Source: Scilla litardierei (lineage: Eukaryota > Streptophyta > Magnoliopsida > Asparagales > Asparagaceae). Taken from it: a stretch of DNA of 64,000 bases. The translations under genes were made by a program, and so were the position numbers. Below the pieces are notes generated by a model. The model saw only the letters and a program-made list of their open reading frames with translations. It made no database searches and had not been told where the DNA came from. Shown in pieces: positions 32,759 to 42,180 of the stretch. How positions within the stretch are numbered: the first letter of the stretch is position 1; each line of letters starts with the position of its first letter. The stretch is taken from the NCBI GenBank assembly GCA_030789695.1, contig CM061141.1:173180807-173244806 (forward strand). Reading direction: 5' to 3'.

Positions 32759-33715
32759 TCATTCGAGCAGGTCATCATTTGAGAAGTCCTCAGTGATGAA
32801 CCTGATTGGTGCCAGGTCTTCATGTTCCACCAGGTTTGTCTCAGCTTGCTTCTGGCTAGCTTTGTACAAGTCCTGAAGGTGGCATGGAGTCCAACAATTC
32901 CTAGACCAGTGTCCAGTCATGCCACACCTGTGGCACTTATCTTCCCAGTCTTTTCTGGGGACAGATGTCTGGTCGTCGTCTTTTCTCTTCCACACATTTT
33001 TCTTCTTTCCCTCATTGTTGGTTCTTGGAGGGGGTCCTCTGGCCTGCTTCTTCATTGCCTTGCCCTTCTGGGGTTTGCCTTTGAAGTTGGTCCTCTTCTT
33101 CTGGGAGGAGCTGTGATGCGCTTCAAGCGCAGGAGCAGTGCCGGTAGGACGTGAGTTATGGGTGGCCAGAAGGAGGTCTCAATTCTGCTCTGCCATCAGA
33201 ACGCATGAGAGAAGCTCTGAGTATTTCGTGAACTTTCGTTCACGATAATGCTGCATTAGTATAACATCCTTCTCGTGGAAGGATGTATACGTCTTCTCTA
33301 ACATGCGCTCCTCCGTCACTTTCTCACCATACAACTTCAGGCATGAGGTGATACTGAAAAGTTTCGAGTTGTACTCGACGATAGACTTAAAGTCTTGGAG
33401 ACGGAGGTTCTTCCATTCATATCGCGCTCGGGGAAGTTTAACATCTCTTTGATGTTTATACATATCCTCGAGGGCGGTCCATAACTCATAAGTGTCTTCC
33501 ACCGTGAGGTACTCGGCCTTCAGGGTCCGATCGATATGGCGTCTGATATAGATAATTGCTTTCGCTTTATCTATGTCAGAAAGCTTATCGCCTACAGCGA
33601 TGGCATGGCTCAGTCCCTGTGAGCACAGATGGAATTTTATGTCCAACTGCCAGCTCAGATAATTTTTGCATGTAGCATCCAATACGTCAAAGTCGACACT
33701 CGCAATTTTAGCCAT
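32759..33715 (-). pseudogene. copia gag of element A (one stop codon)
   Basis: Starts MAKIASVDFDVLDATCKNYL at 33715 and is collinear with the 318-aa gag of element B throughout. The only obvious lesion is a TGA near 33179-33181 (AEQN, stop, DLLLATH) where B and C have CGA or AGA for arginine. The zinc knuckle CHRCGMTGHWSRNC is intact beyond it, and the product ends SNDDLLE. Reading frame and length are otherwise normal for this family. Confidence 0.88.
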
Positions 33716-33720
33716 TATCT

Positions 33721-35163
33721 CTAGCATGTTCAAAATGAGCAATGATCAGATATTTTTAAAGGAAAATAAATAATTAAGCATTTCAGACACAGATATTTGC
33801 TGTGTGGATCGGCTAATCACCATTTTAAATAAAATCGATACAGTCCCATAAAAATGAAAATACAACTCGGGAACCCACGTGGGGCCCCTATTCTTCTGGA
33901 ATGGATCTTCATCTTCGTGGGCCATCCGCCGGTCTTGGAATTTTTACAATAATATCCTCACTACATTTTTCTCTCAAAAAAGAAAAGAAAGAATGCGATG
34001 AAAATAATGGTGATAGCTAGCTGATCCAAAACCACAGCAAATATACACATACACCGCAGAAAAATGAAGTAGGCATTTTATTACTTTGCAGACAATTAAT
34101 CATCACAGGCAGTTTATTCCTTATAGGCAATTAATCATCACATGCATTTTATAATGGAAATGAAATTTTTTCGTTTAATAATTATTAGACCACTGGGCAA
34201 CGTCATACACCGTTAGGTTAGTTGACTAACGGCAGAGCGGTCGCAGGATCTTCCTAATTATTAAACGTATGATAATCAGATAATCCAAACAAAATGCGAT
34301 GAATTAAAAACGTGTAATTTATCCAGATTTTAACGAAAAAAGAATCGTAATTAAATCTGAAAAATAATTCGGAAAAATTTTTATTGAACAAACCCTAATT
34401 TGGGTGTTCCGTCGCGTGAGTTGCTGCTACTGGAGGCTAGGGTTTCGGACACGCGCGCGCACAGGGGGGAGGGCACCGCTGCAGGCGGTGGGGCCCATCT
34501 GCCGCTGCTGGCGGCGGCGGGGGGTACCAGCCGCTGTATGCGGCGGGGGTACCAGCCGCTGTATGCGGCGGGGTTTGCCCGCCGCTGCAGGCGGCGTGAT
34601 GTGCCCGTCGCTCTGCAGGCGACGAGACCACCCGCCGCTGCAGGCGGCGGTGGTTACCGCCGCTACAGGCAGCTGGATCTGCCCGTCGCTCTGCAGGCGA
34701 CGGGACCGCCTGCCGCAAAAGGCTGCGGGATGTGCCAGCCGTCTGCAGGCGGCGGGGCCGATCGCTGCTGCAAGCGACGGCGGTTACCGCCGCTACGGGC
34801 AGCAGCTGTTGTCGCATGCCGTTGCGAGCGGCGACGGCAATGGCGCGGGGTCGGGGGATCGCGTGTGCGGCTTCCGACCGCGCGGCGATGAAGAAATCCC
34901 CCTAGGGTTTAGAGATTTTTGGGGAAGAAGATGATAAAAATCTGATTTTTATTGGGAAAAAATCTATTTTTAATCTTCAAAACGGCGTTTTATATCGTAA
35001 AAAGTTGATTTTTAGCTATAAAAACGACGATTTTAGATTAAATGGTTGATTTAGGATGCAGTTCTTTTGAAAGAAATCAGATCTATACTAATCAAGACAT
35101 CGATCCAAGTATTTGGATCTAAACATATGCACATATAAATTTAGATCTAGGGAAAAGGATTAC
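33721..35163 (-). other. Putative 5'-leader intron of element A
   Basis: In element sense the leader reads GGATCTAGAG then GTAATCC, and 1443 nt later a T-rich tract precedes CATGCTAG directly before AGATAATGG, the gag start. Element B lacks exactly this interval. Donor GTAATC and acceptor CTAG fit a GT-AG intron. Inside are an AT-rich part, a GC-rich hairpin array (34473-34880) and AAACCCTA telobox motifs. A deletion in B is the alternative, but its ends coincide with the splice-like sites. Confidence 0.72.
34430..34885. repeat. GC-rich hairpin array inside leader intron of A
   Basis: About fifteen short units such as CCGCTGTATGCGGCGG, CGCCGCTGCAGGCGGCG and GTCGCTCTGCAGGCGAC, each an inverted repeat, spaced about 24-31 bp. 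It is bordered by an alternating ACGCGCGCGCAC run and a G-rich tract (34447-34472). The GC content is extreme compared with the AT-rich surroundings. Long ORFs on both strands here follow from the composition and are not conserved with element C. The same kind of array is at 46420-46660 in C. Confidence 0.82.
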
Positions 35164-35256
35164 CTCTAGATCCTACCCGCCGGATCTAGCGACGTTTGGT
35201 GAAGGAAGCTCGTTCGCGTCGCGTTTGTCCGTCGGCAGAGGTTCGGCTCAGCCTCG

Positions 35257-35271
35257 AGCATGTTGATAACA
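35257..35271 (-). promoter_or_regulatory. PBS-like site of element A
   Basis: Element sense TGTTATCAACATGCT follows the LTR directly. The better preserved form in B and C is CGTTATCAGCACGCT, which resembles in part the TATCAGAGC site used with initiator tRNA-Met by many plant copia elements. The tRNA is not assigned. Confidence 0.5.
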
Positions 35272-35383
35272 TGTTGTAAACTTGGTTGCTTCGAAACCCG
35301 TAGCCCTGTATTTATAGTTATAGGGTTACATAATGGATGGATACCCAATACACAGTTGGGCCTCCAAAAGCCCGTTTATAACA
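35272..35383 (-). repeat. 5' LTR of element A (112 bp)
   Basis: Matches 28641-28753 with about seven differences, followed by target duplication AATAT. The TATA box is TATAAATA in element sense (35309-35316). The hairpin seen in the other LTR is damaged here. Confidence 0.93.
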
Positions 35384-36997
35384 AATATGACTTTTTGACC
35401 TAATTTTTTCTACTCTTATTTTTTCTATTAAAGATGGCAATCTCTCGGTTCCAACAAACATTTTTGCAAATTTTTTTGAGCTCGTGGCTATTTTCTACAT
35501 TTTCAGAAAGTTAAGTATCTTTTTATTAAATGATATAATTTTTATAGCATAATTTTGTCGTCTCTTATTTTTAAGTTGAAGATTGCGATCTCCCGGTTTC
35601 AACGGATATTTTTGCATATTTTTTGTGCTCGGTGCTATTTTCTACATTTTATGGAAGATAAAGAACTTTTTATTAAATAACATTATTCTTGTAGCATACA
35701 TTTGTCTTATGTTATGTTTTCAGTTGAAGATGGCGATCTCCGGTTCCAACGGACATTTTTGCAGATTTCTTAGTTTGAGACTATTTTTCTACATTTTCTG
35801 AAAGATATGTATCTTTTTATGAAATGAAATGATTTTTTGCCGAATTTTATCTTCTCTTTTTTTACTTTGAAGTTGTCGATCTGTCTGTTCCAATGGATAT
35901 TTGTTCGGATTCATTTTGAGCTACAGGCAATTTTATATTTTTTGTATAATAGGAATCTTTATATTAAATGATATGATTTTTATAACCTAATTTTGTCATC
36001 TCTTATTTTTCAGTTGAAGATGGCGATCTCCCGGTTCCAAGGGACATTTTTATGGATTTTTTTGAGCTCGGGGCTATTTTTCAACATTTTCGAGAAGATA
36101 TGAATTTTTTTATTAAATGATATTATTTTAAGCCTAATTTTTTCCTCTTTTATTTTTTAAGTTGGAGATAGCGATCTCCCGTTTCTAAATTTTACGTATT
36201 ATTCTGACATAGGGGCAATTTTCTAAATTTTCTAGAAGATATAGGTCTTTTTATTAAATAATATTAATTTTTTCCTAATTTTGCCTTCTCTAATTTTTCA
36301 ATTAAAGATGACGATCTCCATGTTCCAACAGACAATTTTGTAGAGTTTTATAGGCTTGGGGCTATTTTCTACATTTTTATAAATGATATGATTTTTATAG
36401 ACTATGTTTGCCTTCTCTTATTTTTTCAGTTGAAGATGGCGATCTCCCGATTCCAATGGACATTTTTGCGAATTTTTCTTAACTTGAGACTTTTTTCCTA
36501 CATTTTCTGGAAGATATGCATTTTTTATGAAATGGTATGATTTTTTTGGCCCTAATTTTGTCTTCTCTATTTTTCAGATGACGATGACGATCTCCAGGTT
36601 CCAAAGAATATTTTTGCGAATTTTTCTGAGCTACAGAATATTTTCTACATTTTCTGCAAGGAATGTATCTTTTAATAAATGATATGATTTTTATAGCCTA
36701 ATTTTGTCTTGTCTTTTTTCTGTTGAAAATGTCGATCTCCCGATTCCAAGGAACATTATTTGCGGATTTTGTGAGCTCCATGCTATTTTCTACATTTTAT
36801 ATAAGATAGAACTTTTAATTATATGATATTATTTTTATAGCCTACGTTTGTCTTCTCTTATTTTTTTAGTTGAAGATGGTGTTCTCTCGGTTCTAACAGA
36901 TATTTTTGCAGATTTTTCTGAGATTTAGGCTATTTTCTACTTATTCTAGAAAATATGGATATTTTATTCTGATTTTTAGGCCTTATTTTGTCTTATC
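35384..36997 (+). repeat. ~147-bp satellite, segment 5
   Basis: Forward monomers between copia elements A and B. 35700-36420 repeats the distinctive run found at 17865, 54410 and 57475, including a truncated monomer (TTTTTATAAATGATATGA) near 36378. The last five bases TTATC are the target duplication of element B. No gene is seen. Confidence 0.92.
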
Positions 36998-37110
36998 TGT
37001 TGTAAACTTGGCGGCTATGGAGACCATAGCCCTATATTTATAGTGGTAGGGTTACATAATGGGTGGATACCCACTAACGGGTAGGCCCACCAAGAAGCCC
37101 GTTTATAACA
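36998..37110 (-). repeat. 3' LTR of element B (113 bp)
   Basis: Base-for-base identical to 42181-42293. An unusually short LTR for an autonomous copia element. It contains the inverted pair GGCTATGG/CCATAGCC. Confidence 0.95.
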
Positions 37111-37464
37111 CTTCCCCTTATCCATCCATTGTTGTAAGCCATGGTGAACGCTTCAGGGTTCATGAAGCTTATTTGATCATGGGGTTGGAGATACTTCTGG
37201 ATCTCTAAGTTTAAGAGTGCTTGCCTCATTAAAACCTTTGCCAAGGAAAACCCAGTGGGAAAAACCAGTGGCTAAGGGAAAAGAGTACAAGTCTCTGTAA
37301 CTTCCCCTGATCGATGGATAACATCAGTGGTGGATACTTCTGGATCCTGAGTTAATGTGGCTGCCTCGTTAAAACCTTTGACTGTGGAAAACCCAGTGGG
37401 AAAAACCAACAGTCAAGGAAAAAGAGTACAGCACTACGTTAACTCCCCCTGATAAGTACAAGCT
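37111..37464 (-). other. 3' untranslated region and polypurine tract of element B
   Basis: 37111-37122 is the complement of GATAAGGGGAAG, a clean polypurine tract against the LTR. Upstream are two imperfect copies of a block with GGAAAACCCAGTGGGAAAAA (near 37246 and 37386), each leading to AAAGAGTACA. Confidence 0.75.
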
Positions 37465-40400
37465 TCAGGCTTGTACATCTCTCAGCTGTCTCATCCCAAT
37501 TCCTAGTACAAGTTTTCTAAAGGTACTGCGAGGCAAAGCTTTAGTGAATAGGTCAGCCCGGTTGTCGCAGGACTGGATCTGCTGGATGTCGATCTGGTTA
37601 TCCACTTGCTGTTCATGCGTCCAGAAGAGCTTGGGGGAAATGTGCTTCGTCCTGTCACCTTTGATGTAGCCACCTCGTAGTTGAGCGATGCAGGCAGCAT
37701 TGTCTTCGTACATGGTGGTAGGTCCAAGATCTCCCGTCTTCAAGCCGGTGGTCTTGAGGATGTGGTTGATGACTGATCGAAGCCAGAAGCATTCTCTGCT
37801 AGCTTCGTGGATCGCGATGAGCTCGGAGTGGTTGGATGAGGTCGCTGTGGATGTCTGCTTCACGGATCTCCATGAGATGGCCGTCCCACCGTATGTGAAT
37901 ACGAAACCGGTTTGGGACTTGGCGGTATGTGGGTCGGACCTGTATCCCGCATCTGCGTAACCGACCAGGTCGGTGGATACACCTTTCTTGAAGTATAGTC
38001 CCATATCTACAGACCCTTGGAGGTAGCGCAGAAGTTGTTTCACTCCGTTCCAGTGGCGCTTTGAGGGCGCTGAACTGTATCTGGCTAGTAGATTTACTGC
38101 GAACGCTATATCGGGACGCGTGCAGTTTGCCAGGTATAGGAGTGCTCCAATTGCACTTAGGTAGGGTACTTCAGGGCCCAGTGTTTCCTCCCCCTCTTCC
38201 AGCGGTCGGAAGGGGTCTGTTTCAACATCCAATGATCTGACGACCATTGGTGTGCTAAGCGGATGACATTTGTCCATAAGAAAGTTCTTCAGCACTTTCT
38301 TTGTATATGTCGATTGGTGCAACAGGATTCCTCCGCTTAAATGTTCAATTTGTAGTCCTAGGCAAAACTTCGTTTTGCCGAGGTCTTTCATCTCAAAAGT
38401 CTGTGTGAGGCTTTTGGATATCTCATCTATCTCTGCGGGAGATCCGATGATGTTCAAGTCGTCTACGTAGACGGCTATAATTACGAATCCTGTTCCCTTT
38501 GCTCGTATGAAGATGCAAGGGCAGACTTCATTTGTTGTGAATCCTTGTTGCACTAGGAATTCACTCAGTCTGTTGTACCACATTCTACCTGACTGTTTGA
38601 GACCATACAGTGATCTTTGGAGTTTGACGGAATAGACGTCCCGAGGTCTTTCTGTCATTTTTGTCGGTAGTTTGTATCCGTCTGGGATTTTCATATAGAT
38701 GTCCTTATCTATATTTCCGTATAGGTATGCAGTCACAACGTCCATGAGCTGCATATCCAGACCTTCCTTCGTGGATAGGTCGATAATGAAACGGAAAGTG
38801 ATCGCGTCCATGACCGGGGAATAGGTATCGTCATAGTCTATTCCTGGTCGTTGGGAAAAACCTTGTGCAACAAGGCGCGCTTTATAGCGCACGATCTCAT
38901 TATTCTCGTTTCTTTTTCTCACGAATACCCATTTATATCCCACAGGTTTAACACCTTTTGGTGTTAGGACTACAGGTCCAAAAACTTTGCGCTTCGAGAG
39001 TGAGTCCAGCTCTACTCCTATTGCCTCGTTCCACTTTGGCCAATCCTCTCTGCGTTTACATTCTGCTAGAGAGCGTGGATCGGTCTCATCGTCGTATTCA
39101 GTGACGTGAGTGGCAATAATGAGCGCGAAGTTATCATCGATGATTGTGCTTTTTCTGTCCAGTACCTCCCCGGTACGTACATAGTTTAATGAGATTTCTC
39201 CTATATTTTCCTCTTCAGGGGTTGGTAGGAGTGGAGAGGTAGCTGGGCTGAGTTCAGCATCCTGTGGTGGTATCGTTATTGTTGCTCCAGGATTTTTCCT
39301 CTTTCGAGGATTCTTATCTTTGGAGCCTGGGGGTCGTCCTCGTTTTTGTTGAGGTACGGCCGCTTCTGCTGCAGGTGGATTGCATCCCTCTTTGGGTATG
39401 TCAATCCTAGCTGGCGTATTTGCAGCAGGGACGTGTGATCTGACAATCTTCTGGTTGTCAGTGAATTTATCCGGTAAAATGTGAACTGTGTTCTGAATTT
39501 GAAGGATCTTCAGGATCTCTTCTTCACATTGATTTGTGCGCGGATCAAAATGGGATAAGGTCTTTGTGTCCCATGTAATGGTCTTTGAAGCTTCTGGCTT
39601 CTGTGTGTTAATGCCTAGTTTTGGAAAAATGCTTTCATCAAACTCACAATCTGCTAGACGCGCTTTAAAGGCGTCCCCTGTAAGGGGTTCGAGGTATCTA
39701 ATGATCGATGGTGAGTCGAAACCAATATAGATACCAAGGCGCCGTTGAGGACCCATCTTGGTCCTCTGCGGTGGTGCTATGGGGACATAGACAGCACATC
39801 CGAATATCCTCAAGTGAGAGATATCGGGCGGGTTCCCATATGCGAGTTGCATCGGAGAATAAGATTGACTACCTGACGGTCGTAATCTTATCAGCGATGC
39901 AGCGTGCAGTATGGCATGTCCCCATGCACAAACCGGCAACTGGCATTGCATTAACAATGGTCTAGCGATCCATTGTAGTCTCTTTATGAGAGATTCGGCT
40001 AACCCGTTCTGGGTGTGAACATGAGCTACAGGATGTTCAACTTCTATGCCGGTTGCTTGGCAGTAGTCTAGGAAGACTTGTGAGGTGAATTCCCCAGCAT
40101 TGTCCAGACGCAATTTCTTGATCTGGTTGTCTGGGAAATGTGCCCGCAGTTTTATAATTTGTGCAAGTAGCTTTGCAAAGGCTACGTTGCGGGTGGACAA
40201 GAGGCACACATATGACCATTTTGAAGATGCGTCAATTAGTACCATGTAGTACCGAAATGGTCCACTTGCGGGGTGAATAGGCCCGCAAATGTCGCCATGT
40301 ATTCTCTCTAGGAAGCTCGGAGACTCAGAGTCTACCTTCAGGGTGGATGGTCTCGTAATCAATTTCCCTTTGTAACAAGGGGGACAAGGATTTGCACCCT

Positions 40401-40935
40401 TCCGAAGTAGCGTCAGGCTTTTCGGATTAATACCACGTGATTGGGATATGATGCGACGCATCATATTCCTTCCGGGGTGTCCAAGTCTATCGTGCCAGAG
40501 TTTGAATTCTGGTTGATTTTGGCACTTCTGGTGCTCCAATGTGTTTGCTTCCATTGCTCTGATCCTTGTGTGGTAGAGACCCGACGGGAGTCCCTCGAAA
40601 CGTTCGACGGTGTTTTTAGCACCGTTTTTATGGAACGTTACATCAAGGTATTCACTGTTTCCTTTGCTCACCGTTTCTAGGTGGTATCCGTTTAAGCGGA
40701 TATCTTTAAAGCTTAACAGGTTTCTATGCGAGCTAGGGGAGAGAAGGGCATCTCTTATAAGTAGTTTTGTATTATTGGGGAGCATAAAATGTGCTTCCCC
40801 TGATCCTTCAATGATACTTGATGGACCGGAAATTGTATTTACGGTGCCATCGTATTTATTGATGCTTTGAAAAAAGCAGATGTCTTGGAGGATCGTGTGC
40901 GTAGAGGCACTGTCCACTAGGCATTTAAAGTCCAT
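37465..40935 (-). CDS. pol: copia pol polyprotein of element B (PR-INT-RT-RNH)
   Basis: One open frame of 1156 aa from ATG at 40935. Protease: CLVDSASTH with the catalytic aspartate at residue 8 (DSA in place of the common DSG). GAG-pre-integrase zinc motif: H148, H153, C184, C187. Integrase catalytic triad: D215 (GDICGP), D278 (RLDNAGE) and E314 (GLAES), giving D-35-E. Residues 531-547 form an AT-hook-like basic stretch (KRGRPPGSK then NPRKRK). RT runs from about residue 665 (GYKWVFVRKR) with D732 and the YVDD box at 823-826. RNase H has D994, E1038 and D1078. No stop or frameshift is seen. pol does not overlap gag: 159 nt separate the gag stop from this ATG, so it is not made by simple read-through. 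The start is chosen because the frame is closed upstream and the protease begins at once. Confidence 0.95.
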   Translation of the reverse strand: MDFKCLVDSASTHTILQDICFFQSINKYDGTVNTISGPSSIIEGSGEAHFMLPNNTKLLIRDALLSPSSHRNLLSFKDIRLNGYHLETVSKGNSEYLDVTFHKNGAKNTVERFEGLPSGLYHTRIRAMEANTLEHQKCQNQPEFKLWHDRLGHPGRNMMRRIISQSRGINPKSLTLLRKGANPCPPCYKGKLITRPSTLKVDSESPSFLERIHGDICGPIHPASGPFRYYMVLIDASSKWSYVCLLSTRNVAFAKLLAQIIKLRAHFPDNQIKKLRLDNAGEFTSQVFLDYCQATGIEVEHPVAHVHTQNGLAESLIKRLQWIARPLLMQCQLPVCAWGHAILHAASLIRLRPSGSQSYSPMQLAYGNPPDISHLRIFGCAVYVPIAPPQRTKMGPQRRLGIYIGFDSPSIIRYLEPLTGDAFKARLADCEFDESIFPKLGINTQKPEASKTITWDTKTLSHFDPRTNQCEEEILKILQIQNTVHILPDKFTDNQKIVRSHVPAANTPARIDIPKEGCNPPAAEAAVPQQKRGRPPGSKDKNPRKRKNPGATITIPPQDAELSPATSPLLPTPEEENIGEISLNYVRTGEVLDRKSTIIDDNFALIIATHVTEYDDETDPRSLAECKRREDWPKWNEAIGVELDSLSKRKVFGPVVLTPKGVKPVGYKWVFVRKRNENNEIVRYKARLVAQGFSQRPGIDYDDTYSPVMDAITFRFIIDLSTKEGLDMQLMDVVTAYLYGNIDKDIYMKIPDGYKLPTKMTERPRDVYSVKLQRSLYGLKQSGRMWYNRLSEFLVQQGFTTNEVCPCIFIRAKGTGFVIIAVYVDDLNIIGSPAEIDEISKSLTQTFEMKDLGKTKFCLGLQIEHLSGGILLHQSTYTKKVLKNFLMDKCHPLSTPMVVRSLDVETDPFRPLEEGEETLGPEVPYLSAIGALLYLANCTRPDIAFAVNLLARYSSAPSKRHWNGVKQLLRYLQGSVDMGLYFKKGVSTDLVGYADAGYRSDPHTAKSQTGFVFTYGGTAISWRSVKQTSTATSSNHSELIAIHEASRECFWLRSVINHILKTTGLKTGDLGPTTMYEDNAACIAQLRGGYIKGDRTKHISPKLFWTHEQQVDNQIDIQQIQSCDNRADLFTKALPRSTFRKLVLGIGMRQLRDVQA

Positions 40936-41094
40936 CTATTTAGAAAAATGTCGCAGTATAAGGCAAAACACAAAGGAATATACTACGAAAATTAAGTTGA
41001 TGTCTGAAAAAGTACTAAAACATGCCAGAGATAAGCAAATAAATTGTTTCTCAAAAGGAAAAAACTACAATGCATATAAAGTAGATAAATGTCC
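40936..41094 (-). promoter_or_regulatory. gag-pol spacer of element B with acceptor-like AG before the pol ATG
   Basis: In element sense the spacer is T-rich and ends GACATTTTTCTAAATAG directly against ATGG of pol. Spacers of 157 nt (A) and 156 nt (C) end likewise (CTCTTAAATTAG, CTCTTAAAATTAG). A pyrimidine-rich tract plus AG at a fixed point looks like a 3' splice site, which would allow a spliced pol mRNA. Internal initiation or re-initiation are alternatives. Confidence 0.45.
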
Positions 41095-42051
41095 TCAGTC
41101 GAGCAGGTCATCGTTGGAGAAGTCCTCGGCGATGAACCTGATTGGTGCCAGGTTTTCTTGAACCGCCAGGTTTGTCTCAGCTTGCTTCTGGCTTGCTTTG
41201 TACAACTCCTGAAGGTGGCGTGGAGTACGACAATTTCTGGACCAGTGTCCAGTCATGCCACACCTGTGGCATTTATCTTCCCAGTCCTTTCTGGGGGCAG
41301 AAGTCTGGCCGTCGTCTTTTCTCTTCCACACATTTTTCTTCTTCCCCTCTTGGTTGTTTCTTGGAGGGGGTCCTCGAGCCTGCTTCTTCATGGTTTTGCC
41401 CTTCTGGGGTTTGCCTTTGAAGTTGCCCCTTTTCTTCTGGAAGGAGCTGTGGTGCGCTTCAGGCGCAGGAGCAGTGCCGGTAGGGCGTGAGTTGTGGGTG
41501 GCCAGAAGGAGGTCACGATTCTGCTCTGCCATTAGAAGGCATGAGAGAAGCTCAGAGTATTTTGTGAACTTTCGTTCACGATACTGTTGCATCAGTATGA
41601 CATCCTTCTCATGGAATGATGTATACGTCTTCTCTAACATGCGTTCCTCCGTCACCTTTTCACCACACAACTTCAGGCGTGAGGTGATGCTGAAAAGTGC
41701 CGAGTTGTACTCGGCAATAGACTTGAAGTCTTGGAGACGGAGGTTCTCCCATTCATATCGCGCTCGAGGTAGGATAACATCCCTTTGATGTTTATACCTG
41801 TCCTCGAGGGCGGTCCACAACTCATACGAGTCTTCCACCGTTAGGTACTCGGCCTTCAGGGTCCGATCGATATGGCGTCTGATATAGATAATTGCTTTCG
41901 CTTTATCTATATCAGAAACCTTATCGCCTAAGGCGATGACGTGACTCAATCCCTGTGCTCGCAGATGGAATTTTATATCCAGCTGCCAGCTTAGGTAATT
42001 CTTTCCTGAAGCATCCAAAACGTCGAAATCGACGCTCGCAATTTTGGCCAT
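41095..42051 (-). CDS. gag: copia gag protein of element B
   Basis: Open frame of 318 aa starting MAKIASVDFDVLD. Residues 1-190 are the copia-type gag domain (NYLSWQLDIKFHLRAQGL, ELWTALEDRYKHQR, RLQDFKSIAEYNSALFSITS), expected to assemble virus-like particles in the cytoplasm. Residues 200-255 are lysine/arginine-rich. The CCHC zinc knuckle CHRCGMTGHWSRNC spans residues 261-274 and should bind the genomic RNA. The protein ends in its own stop after SNDDLLD rather than continuing into protease. The ATG lies 129 nt after the LTR and is shared by A and C, which supports this start. Confidence 0.95.
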   Translation of the reverse strand: MAKIASVDFDVLDASGKNYLSWQLDIKFHLRAQGLSHVIALGDKVSDIDKAKAIIYIRRHIDRTLKAEYLTVEDSYELWTALEDRYKHQRDVILPRARYEWENLRLQDFKSIAEYNSALFSITSRLKLCGEKVTEERMLEKTYTSFHEKDVILMQQYRERKFTKYSELLSCLLMAEQNRDLLLATHNSRPTGTAPAPEAHHSSFQKKRGNFKGKPQKGKTMKKQARGPPPRNNQEGKKKNVWKRKDDGQTSAPRKDWEDKCHRCGMTGHWSRNCRTPRHLQELYKASQKQAETNLAVQENLAPIRFIAEDFSNDDLLD

Positions 42052-42180
42052 TTATCACTCTCTAGATCCTACCCGCCGGATCTAGCGACGTTCGGTGAAG
42101 GAAGCCCGTTCGCGTCGCGTCCGTCCGTCGCGTCCGTCCGTCGGCAGGGGTTCGGCTTAGCTTTGAGCGTGCTGATAACG
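42052..42180 (-). promoter_or_regulatory. Short intron-less leader and PBS-like site of element B
   Basis: Element sense: the PBS-like CGTTATCAGCACGCT follows the LTR, then GC-rich leader with a small duplication of GTCCGTC units, then GGATCTAGAG joined straight to AGTGATAAATGG. The junction between plus positions 42059 and 42060 is where A and C carry GTAAT...CTAG. The first ~110 nt align with the leaders of A and C, so only the internal interval is missing. Confidence 0.85.

Larger units (their letters stand above)
28641..35383 (-). mobile_element. Ty1/copia element A (short-LTR family, degenerate)
   Basis: 6743 bp between 113- and 112-bp LTRs, flanked by a perfect 5-bp duplication AATAT (28636-28640, 35384-35388) in satellite. 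In element orientation: LTR, PBS-like site, ~110-bp leader, 1443-nt putative intron, gag, spacer, pol, 3' untranslated region with copia-type CCACTGGGTTTTTCC motifs, purine tract, LTR. The LTRs differ at about seven positions of 113. gag has one stop; pol is broken in several places. Same family as B and C. Confidence 0.95.

Noticed and set aside
34400..34934. Alanine/arginine-rich ORFs of 126-176 codons on both strands in the leader of element A
   Set aside because: They follow from the GC-rich hairpin array; the corresponding region in element C gives different, unalignable peptides.
37688..41788. Plus-strand ORFs of 60-177 codons across element B
   Set aside because: They lie opposite the intact gag and pol frames and have no recognisable domain.
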